A stretch of DNA of 64,000 bases, taken from assembly GCF_021390715.1 (NCBI RefSeq), contig NZ_JAJGWT010000004.1, positions 62,306 to 126,305 of the forward strand, written 5' to 3'. The stretch comes from Tenacibaculum piscium (GTDB lineage Bacteria; Bacteroidota; Bacteroidia; Flavobacteriales; Flavobacteriaceae). Below are positions 56,345 to 64,000 of this stretch, piece after piece. The notes under the pieces were generated by a model. It was not told where the DNA came from. It searched no databases and saw only the letters and a program-made list of their open reading frames with translations. How positions within the stretch are numbered: position 1 is the first letter of the stretch; every line of letters starts with the position of its first letter. The position numbers and the translations under genes were made by a program.

Positions 56345-57331
56345 TTAGACTCTTCCTAATTTACGTAAAGCAACCCATTGTTTCATTTTTTCTCTAGCAT
56401 CAGTTGCTGGATACCCAAGTACGGTTTTTCCTGCGGGAACATCGGCAATAACACCAGAACCTGCACCTACAGTTGCTCCAGAGTGAATAGTTACATGATC
56501 TTTTATAGAAGCGCTTCCGCCAATAATAACACCATCACCTAAGGTTACAGACCCTGCTAAACCACTGCTTCCAGCCATAATACAAAACTTCCCTAATACG
56601 CAATTATGCCCTATTTGCACCAAGTTATCAATTTTACAACCATCGCCTAAAATAGTGGCACTAAACTTTCCTCTATCAACACAAGAATTTGCACCAATTT
56701 CTACTTGATTTCCAATAATTACATTTCCGATATGTGGAATTTTCGTTAATCCTTGTGCGCTTGGTCTGTATCCGAAACCATCTGCTCCGATACTTACATT
56801 CGTATGAAAAATACAATTATTTCCGATAACACTTCGTTCTCTAACAACCGTTCCTGACCAAATTACCGTATTTTTCCCAATAGTTGTATCATCAAAAATA
56901 GTTACGTTTGGATACAAAATAATTGCGTCTGCTAACACTACATTTTTACCGATATAACAATTTGCGCCAATTTTACAACCTTTGCCAATTTTTGCCGTTT
57001 TATCAATAACAGCCGTTGGATGAATGTCAGTTTCAAAAGATGGAGCTTCTGGCTGAAAGGCTTCTAATAAAATCGCCATAGCTAAATCGGGATTTTTAAC
57101 TTTGATAAACGCCTTATCTGTTCCTGGTTGAATATCTAATTTTTCGCAGATAATGGCAGCACTTGCATTGGAATTTTCCCATAATTTTGCAAATTTCTTA
57201 TTCCCGATAAAAGTAATTTGTCCTTTTTGAGCTTTTTCAATTTGCTCAGGAGCAGTAATTTTTTCAGAACAGCTTCCTATTAATTCTCCATTTAATAATG
57301 AAGTAATTTCTTGTATCGTAAATAATATCAT
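56345..57331 (-). CDS. lpxD: UDP-3-O-acylglucosamine N-acyltransferase
   Basis: LpxD N-acylates UDP-3-O-acyl-glucosamine in lipid A synthesis. The 328-residue protein has an N-terminal uridine-binding domain (about 1-100, with FIGNKKFA) and a left-handed beta-helix of hexapeptide repeats (about 103-300, e.g. IGKGCKIGANCYIGKN, IGADGFGY). The catalytic His is H242 in LVQIGHNCVLG. Flavobacteria usually also have an lpxD within an lpxC-lpxA cluster; no other lpx gene is next to this one, so it may be a second copy. Its promoter is in the 426-base gap shared with the divergent cassette. Confidence 0.9.
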   Translation of the reverse strand: MILFTIQEITSLLNGELIGSCSEKITAPEQIEKAQKGQITFIGNKKFAKLWENSNASAAIICEKLDIQPGTDKAFIKVKNPDLAMAILLEAFQPEAPSFETDIHPTAVIDKTAKIGKGCKIGANCYIGKNVVLADAIILYPNVTIFDDTTIGKNTVIWSGTVVRERSVIGNNCIFHTNVSIGADGFGYRPSAQGLTKIPHIGNVIIGNQVEIGANSCVDRGKFSATILGDGCKIDNLVQIGHNCVLGKFCIMAGSSGLAGSVTLGDGVIIGGSASIKDHVTIHSGATVGAGSGVIADVPAGKTVLGYPATDAREKMKQWVALRKLGRV

Positions 57332-57757
57332 GTTGTTTTTTTGGGGATTATTGGGCTAAAAATACTGTTTAATTTAAAACAAACCGCAACAATTTTATTC
57401 AACTATTAAATAATTATTAATTTTCTATAAAAACTGGAAAATAATCGTTTTCCCAGTTTTGTGGAAAATAAATTTTGACCTTTGTAGTATAAATCAAACT
57501 ATCCTTTTTTAAGTGAATATTATCTAAAAATACGTGGTTTTTTTTAGTTAAATAAAAGTTAAATTACATAGTGGTTTTCATAAAAAAATTGATAGATTTA
57601 TCCTTTTAAAAAAAAAATTGATCTTAATTAGAAAAAACAAAAAATTTATCGAGGCTTTTAGTCGCCTTTATGGAATAACAATTCAAACTTAGAGGCCTCT
57701 CCGAATACTTTATAATACAAATTTAAAAAGAAATAATTTAAAAACTAAAATTTAATA
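57332..57757. other. Intergenic region between lpxD and the AAA+ cassette
   Basis: A 426-base AT-rich gap between divergent transcription units. It has an imperfect hairpin near 57429-57460 (AAAACTGGAAAA / TTTTCCCAGTTTT), several oligo-A/T tracts, and a perfect 10-bp palindrome AGAGGCCTCT at 57691-57700, 57 bases before the first cassette gene. I see no credible gene. The palindrome stands out because the rest is almost G/C-free. Confidence 0.6.
57691..57700. promoter_or_regulatory. GC-rich palindrome upstream of the AAA+ cassette
   Basis: AGAGGCCTCT is self-complementary and stands in strongly AT-rich DNA upstream of 57758. It could be a regulator's operator or a hairpin; no protein is known for it here. 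Confidence 0.3.
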
Positions 57758-58207
57758 ATGAAAAAAAATTCAATTACAATCTTAGGAAAAGGCTTAGAAG
57801 CTCTAAATAAAATTATGACCCCCGAAAATTTAGCGAAATTTAAAGATTTTAGCGAAAAAACAGTAAAAACAATTAATGATTTTGGCGATAAAATTGATGA
57901 ATACAGTGATAAAATAAAAGAAAATACCGAGGAATACTGTACGGTATTAGAAGTCGATGAATTGAATATGCAAAGTTTAAAAGCCATAATTGATGAACAC
58001 GGAACTAAAAATTTTCACTTTGTAGTCTTATTAAAAGGTAAATTTGATGAGCAACGAGACAAAAGAGTTTATTTTTTGCAGAAATTAGATGAGAATAAAA
58101 AACCAATTACTAACCAAAATGAAATTTTTTGTATTTATACAGACCTGTTAGATAAAAAAATTAAAGAGTCTTTTGGAGATAAAGAAATGTTATTAATTAA
58201 AAAATAA
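57758..58207 (+). CDS. Cassette protein 1: helical N-terminus plus shared C-terminal module
   Basis: A 149-residue protein of unknown function, first of five co-oriented genes. The N-terminal 55 residues are charged and helical with coiled-coil character (FKDFSEKTVKTINDFGDKID) and no transmembrane helix. The rest looks alpha/beta (FHFVVLLKG, RVYFLQKL, EIFCIYTDLLD) and ends in SFGDKEMLLIKK (138-149), which closely matches the tails of the next two proteins. The next gene starts seven bases after the stop, so they are one operon. I know no domain name for it. The shared tail and context suggest it works with the AAA+ protein encoded at 59300. Confidence 0.75.
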   Translation: MKKNSITILGKGLEALNKIMTPENLAKFKDFSEKTVKTINDFGDKIDEYSDKIKENTEEYCTVLEVDELNMQSLKAIIDEHGTKNFHFVVLLKGKFDEQRDKRVYFLQKLDENKKPITNQNEIFCIYTDLLDKKIKESFGDKEMLLIKK

Positions 58208-58214
58208 AGAAAAT

Positions 58215-58562
58215 ATGTTAGATGCAATAATAGGTGTGTTAAAAGAAATATGGGATAGTTTAAAAAAAATATTTACCAAAGTAGTAAATTTTTTTAAGAA
58301 CATCGTAAGTTGGTTTAAAGCTAAATTAAACAAGCATAAAAATAACCCAAATGTAACTGCTATTTCTTTAAAAATTAAAGACGACTTAAAATCAGGGAAT
58401 TATAACACTTTTAATATAAGTGATTCAACGATTGTAAATACTTTTTATGATAAAAGTACAGGCAGTATCATAGAGGAGGATACAGAAATTATCCAATATG
58501 AAAACCTAGACCAAGATACCAAACAGCAATTTAGCAATAAAGATATGTTAATCTTAAATTAA
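58215..58562 (+). CDS. Cassette protein 2: amphipathic helix plus shared C-terminal module
   Basis: A 115-residue protein. Residues 1-43 form a strong candidate amphipathic helix of hydrophobic and aromatic positions alternating with Lys (LKEIWDSLKKIFTKVVNFF), likely to lie on a membrane surface. The C-terminal half has NTFYDKSTGSIIEEDTEII and ends QFSNKDMLILN (105-115). It is clearly related to cassette protein 3 in that half (TFYxKxxGxIxxDxxII...KQxFxxK[DE]MLILN). No catalytic motif. Gaps of seven and six bases to its neighbours indicate translational linkage. Function unknown. Confidence 0.75.
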   Translation: MLDAIIGVLKEIWDSLKKIFTKVVNFFKNIVSWFKAKLNKHKNNPNVTAISLKIKDDLKSGNYNTFNISDSTIVNTFYDKSTGSIIEEDTEIIQYENLDQDTKQQFSNKDMLILN

Positions 58563-58568
58563 AAAATA

Positions 58569-58928
58569 ATGATAATAGCAATAATAATTTTAGCAGTAGT
58601 AATAATAGCCTTTTTTATCTATAAATTTTTAAAGAAAGAAGAGCCTTCTTTGAACTTTGAAAAAAAAGAATTAGATATTTTTAAAATGTCTGATTTAATA
58701 CAATTAGCAAAAGAATTAGCACCAGAAGGAGTTCCTGAAGGACTTGTAAGAATTTGTTTACATATAGATGCCTATCCTAAAGTAAATGAAGGAGATTATG
58801 TTATCACTTTTTATAATAAAAATAAAGGCGAGATTGTAGATGATAAAACAATTATTATAAAATGCAATCAAATTGATGAAAGCTTGAAACAAGCTTTTGG
58901 TGACAAAGAAATGTTAATCTTAAATTAA
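58569..58928 (+). CDS. Cassette protein 3: transmembrane helix plus shared C-terminal module
   Basis: A 119-residue protein with a single N-terminal transmembrane helix (MIIAIIILAVVIIAFFIYKF) followed by positive KKEE, which predicts the C-terminal domain in the cytoplasm. A helical linker (DIFKMSDLIQLAKELAPEG) leads to a beta-rich C-terminal half, VITFYNKNKGEIVDDKTIIIK, ending AFGDKEMLILN (109-119). This half aligns with that of protein 2. No catalytic motif. Six bases separate it from protein 2 and seven from protein 4. Function unknown; I infer a membrane-bound partner of the AAA+ protein. Confidence 0.75.
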   Translation: MIIAIIILAVVIIAFFIYKFLKKEEPSLNFEKKELDIFKMSDLIQLAKELAPEGVPEGLVRICLHIDAYPKVNEGDYVITFYNKNKGEIVDDKTIIIKCNQIDESLKQAFGDKEMLILN

Positions 58929-58935
58929 ATTAGTT

Positions 58936-59307
58936 ATGTTTTTAATTATATGGTTTTTACCTTGGATTATAGGAGGTGTAGCAACAATGTTAGCAGGTGC
59001 CGCATTATATAGTATTTACAAAGAAGTTATTAGGATTAGAACCTTAAAGAGACAAAATGCCAAAGAAGAATTAAATAAATCTATTCAAAAGAACATAGAT
59101 GAAGAAAACTTTAACAGAGTTGACCTAGACTCATACTATGATCAAGATAATCATTCTGCATTCGTAACTAAAGAAGAAGGTATTTATTATGCTGGGTATG
59201 TAGATGCAGATAATAATTACTCAAATATTCACAAAATAGAGTGTGATTATATAGAAACAGAAATTCATGAAGTAATACATGACGAAAAAAAAATATTATA
59301 TGTTTAG
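58936..59307 (+). CDS. Cassette protein 4: membrane segment plus diverged C-terminal module
   Basis: A 123-residue protein. The N-terminal 30 residues are hydrophobic (FLIIWFLPWIIGGVATML, then AGAALYSIYK), followed by a positively charged helix RIRTLKRQN. The C-terminal half (FVTKEEGIYYAGYVDADNNY, IECDYIETEIHEV) ends HDEKKILYV (115-123), a diverged form of the tail in proteins 1-3. Its gene overlaps the AAA+ gene: by eight bases if that starts at 59300, by 29 if at 59279. Overlap implies coupled translation. Function unknown. Confidence 0.72.
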   Translation: MFLIIWFLPWIIGGVATMLAGAALYSIYKEVIRIRTLKRQNAKEELNKSIQKNIDEENFNRVDLDSYYDQDNHSAFVTKEEGIYYAGYVDADNNYSNIHKIECDYIETEIHEVIHDEKKILYV

Positions 59308-60592
59308 AGAAATTATAGAAACAGAAAAACAGTCAGAGCTTTACGCTAGTATTTTAAGACATTTAAAAATAAGCCTAAGTGATAAGTACGTTTTATTAGA
59401 ATCTTCAATCGATTTTAATGATTTTTTATATCCCGAAAAATTATCTTCTACTAAAATTGACAATGATAAAATTAAATTAATCATTTCAAATATTTTAAAG
59501 AATAGAAAAGAAGATTATAATGAGTTTTCTATTTATCAAAATTTGATAAGTAATTTAGTAGCTAATCATGAAGTTGAAAACAAGGTTTTTTTATTAATTA
59601 TTGAAATTGAAAATTATCAAAAAATAAAACCAGCGTACGAAAATTATGTTAAATCAAAACCAAAATTGAAAGAAAAAAAGAAAGAGAGTGAAGATAAAGT
59701 TATGTTTCATTCATCAAAACCAAAATTTTCATTAGACCAAATTATTTTAAGCGATGAAGAAAGAGGCGAAATTAAAAACTCATTAACATTACTTCAACGA
59801 CAAGATTTGATTTATGATGTTTGGGGATTTGGTGAAATTGATTCAAAACCAAGATTAATATTAAATTTTTATGGGCTTCCTGGTACAGGAAAAACAATGA
59901 CAGCTCACGCTTTAGCTAATCAATTAGATATTGATATTCTTTTGATAAATTATTCTGATATTGAATCTAAATATGTTGGTGATGCACCGAAAAATTTAGT
60001 ACAAGCTTTCGAAGAAGCTAAAAAAACAAAAGCTTTATTATTTTTTGATGAAGCAGATTCTTTTTTAGGAAAACGTGTCGAAAATGTAACAAGTAGTTCT
60101 GATCAATCTGTAAATTCTCTTCGCAGTCAAATGTTAATTGAATTAGAGAATTTTGAAGGAGTAGTTATTTTTGCTACAAATTTAGTCAAAAATTACGATG
60201 CTGCTTTTGAATCTCGTATTCTAAAACATATCGAATTTAAATTACCTTCAAAAGAAAATAGAATTAAAATTTTGGATTTAATGTTGCTTCCTACAATTCC
60301 ATATAAAGAGAATTTTAATAGAAAGGAAACGTTAGATAAGATTGCTGAAATCACAAAAGGATATTCTGGTAGAGAATTAAAAAATGCTGTTTTAGAAACA
60401 TTAACTTTTGGTGCATCTGAAGGAGATAAAGATTTTCTATTTTCATCAGAAACCTTTATTACAATCTTTGAACGATCTAAAAACAAAAAAGATCAACTAG
60501 AAAAAAGTAAAAAAGGAAAAGGAATTCCAGATGAAATTAAGAAAAAAATCAGCGAAAAAATAAAAGCTAATTTGAATGTAACTAAAAACTAA
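59300..60592 (+). CDS. AAA+ ATPase of Vps4/spastin-like appearance, last gene of the cassette
   Basis: From ATG 59300 it has 430 residues (437 from ATG 59279). An N-terminal region of about 140 residues is mixed helical and unrecognised, ending in a Lys/Glu linker. The single classical AAA+ domain has Walker A GLPGTGKT (192-199 in the 430-residue form), pore-region SKYVGDAPKNL, Walker B LLFFDEAD, sensor 1 N in FATN, one arginine finger in AFESRI and a C-terminal lid with YSGRELKNAVLET. SKYVGxxxKNL and the one-domain plan recall Vps4, spastin and katanin. No protease domain is present, so it should act as an unfoldase or remodeller. The start at 59300 is preferred for its ATG-TAG style overlap. 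Confidence 0.8.
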   Translation: MFREIIETEKQSELYASILRHLKISLSDKYVLLESSIDFNDFLYPEKLSSTKIDNDKIKLIISNILKNRKEDYNEFSIYQNLISNLVANHEVENKVFLLIIEIENYQKIKPAYENYVKSKPKLKEKKKESEDKVMFHSSKPKFSLDQIILSDEERGEIKNSLTLLQRQDLIYDVWGFGEIDSKPRLILNFYGLPGTGKTMTAHALANQLDIDILLINYSDIESKYVGDAPKNLVQAFEEAKKTKALLFFDEADSFLGKRVENVTSSSDQSVNSLRSQMLIELENFEGVVIFATNLVKNYDAAFESRILKHIEFKLPSKENRIKILDLMLLPTIPYKENFNRKETLDKIAEITKGYSGRELKNAVLETLTFGASEGDKDFLFSSETFITIFERSKNKKDQLEKSKKGKGIPDEIKKKISEKIKANLNVTKN

Positions 60593-60610
60593 TAATAATT
60601 CTTATCAAAG

Positions 60611-60649
60611 CAAAAAATCATTTTCCTTTAAACAGGAAAATGATTTTTT
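60611..60649. terminator. Bidirectional intrinsic terminator closing the cassette
   Basis: AAAAAATCATTTTCC / GGAAAATGATTTTTT hairpin 20 bases after the AAA+ stop, also suited to the convergent flavoenzyme gene. Confidence 0.85.
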
Positions 60650-60681
60650 CATTATACTAAAGTAGCAAAAATTAAAAAATT

Positions 60682-62706
<2,025 letters not shown>

Positions 62707-62731
62707 CTATTGAGAGTTTTAAAGTTTAAAA

Positions 62732-62751
62732 GTATTATGCATGCATAATAC
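62732..62751. promoter_or_regulatory. Perfect 20-bp palindrome, candidate operator
   Basis: GTATTATGCATGCATAATAC is fully self-complementary and lies upstream of the flavoenzyme ATG (62706), where MarR-type regulators usually bind. A probable MarR gene is at the window end. It has no T-run on either side and no loop, so a terminator is unlikely. Confidence 0.5.
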
Positions 62752-62844
62752 ATTGCAAGATACGGTTTTTTATAAAATAAAAAATTTAATTATTATCAGA
62801 TGAAACTATAAAAATTTATACGAATCTATAAAAGCGCGCTTATT

Positions 62845-63729
62845 TTAATATAAAAACCCCATTTTCCCCATTTTAAAATCACGCATTGCTTCCATAATTT
62901 GAGTTTGCGTATTCATTACAAAAGGACCGTATTGCGTTATTTTTTCATGAATCGGCTCACCAGATATCACTAATAAAGTACTTTCTTTTTTAGCTTCGAT
63001 TTGAATAAAATCACCATTATTTTTGTTAAGATTATCACTAAAAGTTAGCATTTGTGATGCTCCTTTTTTTAATAATTCGGTATTATTTACTAAAACTTCG
63101 CCTTCTAATAAATACACTAACGATTGATGTGTCTCAGGAATTTCAATTACTATTTCACCAGTATCTTTTGTTTTTAGCGTAAAAACATTTACGCTGGTTT
63201 GAGTCGTTATTAATCCTTTTTTTGTTGCTTGTTCTCCTGCAACAATTTTTAATTCGATTGTTTTATCATCATTAAAAATAACGGGAATTTGTTCACTTTT
63301 TAAATGCTGATAATTCGCAGGCATCATTTTTTTAGATGCTGGTAAATTTAACCATAATTGAATTCCTTCTAACTCGCCTGTTTTTGCGATAAACTCTTTG
63401 GTGGGTGCTTCTGCGTGCATAATTCCCCTACCTGCGGTTGTCCATTGCACATCTCCTGCTTTAACAATCATTTCATTTCCTAAAGAATCTCGGTGTAATT
63501 GTTCGCCTTTAAATAATAAGGTTATTGGTTCAAATCCACGATGCGGATGTGCGCTTACATCAAACGGATTATTAAATTCACTAATTGCGTAAGGCCCGTA
63601 ATGATGTAGTAAAATAAATGGATCTACATGTTCAATTTCTGCTGTTGGTAAGGGCTGTCTTAATTTTATGGTTCCCATATTTACCAAAGGACTCGTTACT
63701 TTATGTTGTATTTTTTTTAAATTTTTCAT
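62845..63729 (-). CDS. Pirin-family protein
   Basis: A 294-residue bicupin of the pirin family. The N-terminal cupin has the metal ligands in DVSAHPHRGFEPITLLFKGE (H-x-H) and GIMHAEAP, and the C-terminal cupin ends in GPFVMNTQTQIMEAMRDFKMGKMG, all family signatures. Some bacterial pirins are quercetin 2,3-dioxygenases and others regulate enzymes such as pyruvate dehydrogenase; activity here cannot be told. The gene lies downstream of, and in the same direction as, a probable MarR-type regulator, a common pairing in bacteria. No terminator separates it from the 62732 palindrome. Confidence 0.9.
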   Translation of the reverse strand: MKNLKKIQHKVTSPLVNMGTIKLRQPLPTAEIEHVDPFILLHHYGPYAISEFNNPFDVSAHPHRGFEPITLLFKGEQLHRDSLGNEMIVKAGDVQWTTAGRGIMHAEAPTKEFIAKTGELEGIQLWLNLPASKKMMPANYQHLKSEQIPVIFNDDKTIELKIVAGEQATKKGLITTQTSVNVFTLKTKDTGEIVIEIPETHQSLVYLLEGEVLVNNTELLKKGASQMLTFSDNLNKNNGDFIQIEAKKESTLLVISGEPIHEKITQYGPFVMNTQTQIMEAMRDFKMGKMGFLY

Positions 63730-63887
63730 TTTATTTTTGATTATTTCTGATTTTAATTCATTTTAATAATTTCTTTACTTACAATCTTGAGACAATAAAA
63801 ATACTATCCATGGAAAATATTTTGATATAATTTTAGTCATTTTTCTTTTTTATAAAAGAATGATAACGTAAATAATACCCTAAATGA

Positions 63888-64000
63888 TTAGCGTATTTTA
63901 TCTAATAAATCACTTAATTGAAGCGCTTCTTTTTCGGTTAATTTTTCTAAAAAATCTAAGTTTGCTGATGCACTATCAATCGTTTTTAGCAAGGTTAATC
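63888..64000 (-). CDS. C-terminal end of a probable MarR-family regulator (partial)
   Basis: On the minus strand an open frame runs from the window edge to a TAA at 63888-63890. It encodes LTLLKTIDSASANLDFL and then EKLTEKEALQLSDLLDKIR. The repeated amphipathic helix and the closing LSDLLDKIR strongly resemble the dimerisation helix at the C-terminus of MarR-family regulators (typically LxxLLxKL). Only 37 residues are seen, so the assignment is a guess supported by its place upstream of pirin. Most of the gene, including the wing-helix domain, lies outside the window. Confidence 0.45.
   Translation of the reverse strand, partial: LTLLKTIDSASANLDFLEKLTEKEALQLSDLLDKIR

Noticed and set aside
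57429..57460. Hairpin in the lpxD-cassette gap as a terminator
   Set aside because: No gene ends nearby on either strand; it may be a leftover or regulatory, but nothing shows it ends transcription.
59279..59302. ATG 59279 as the start of the AAA+ gene
   Set aside because: Possible, but it would overlap the preceding gene by 29 bases and add only MTKKKYY; ATG 59300 gives the more usual short overlap. Not decided.

Overview
The window is AT-rich (by eye about one third G+C), densely coded bacterial chromosome. Gene content and style point to a marine Flavobacteriaceae member, plausibly Tenacibaculum or Polaribacter-like (inference): -7 promoter boxes of the Bacteroidetes form TAnnTTTG lie in front of many genes, there are two very large proteases with type IX secretion (T9SS) C-terminal domains, a SecA without the SEC-C zinc tail, a long-form GAPDH, and a RibB with a decayed GTP cyclohydrolase II domain. 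The left edge cuts fumC and the right edge cuts a probable MarR-family regulator gene.

Layout. 1-8.4 kb: fumC end, a YkgJ-type cysteine-cluster gene, a guanine-deaminase-like gene, then on the minus strand a YhhN-family membrane protein, ligA, long-form gapdh and an HtrA/Deg protease. 8.6-16.7 kb: dapF, an acetyltransferase, mltG, a 1449-residue secreted M9 collagenase and a lysozyme-like gene. 16.8-19.4 kb (minus): tetrapyrrole-methylase family (RsmI-like), low-molecular-weight tyrosine phosphatase and dnaA. 19.5-24.4 kb: thioesterase, PduO-type cobalamin adenosyltransferase, a small DUF2795-like gene and secA. 24.6-29.5 kb: LpxH-like phosphoesterase, glycosyltransferase, ung, mutS2. 29.5-31.2 kb (minus): a small acidic protein and a MATE transporter. 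31.3-38.6 kb: tpx, dgkA-like, ftsK, lolA-like, lptF/G-like and ribB in one direction. 38.6-39.2 kb is a gene-free mosaic of palindromic repeats. 39.2-43 kb (minus): nitronate monooxygenase-like, mnmA, a MORN protein and a second cysteine-cluster protein. 43-54 kb: argS, lpdA, an 1898-residue M43 metalloprotease with tandem 269-residue repeats, a 59-residue exported peptide gene and a porin. 54.3-57.3 kb (minus): ettA, a small membrane protein, lpxD. 57.8-60.6 kb: an unfamiliar five-gene cassette. 60.7-64 kb (minus): 2,4-dienoyl-CoA reductase-like flavoenzyme, pirin, and the partial regulator.

The most interesting region is 57758-60592. Four small proteins, each with a different membrane-associating N-terminus (helical or coiled segment, amphipathic helix, transmembrane helix, transmembrane helix), share a C-terminal module ending in a tail like FGDKEMLILN. 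They are followed without a gap by a single-domain AAA+ ATPase of Vps4/spastin/katanin-like appearance. I do not recognise this arrangement. A reasonable hypothesis is a membrane-associated AAA+ remodelling or unfolding machine whose partners or substrates carry a common C-terminal docking tail.

A second theme is small palindromic repeats. Family A has 14-bp terminal inverted repeats (AGAGCCTGTTTAAA) around two hairpins whose stems co-vary between copies. Families B and C and a CAAGGGGTT palindrome are nested or clustered with it between genes. Most transcription units end in clear hairpin plus T-run terminators.
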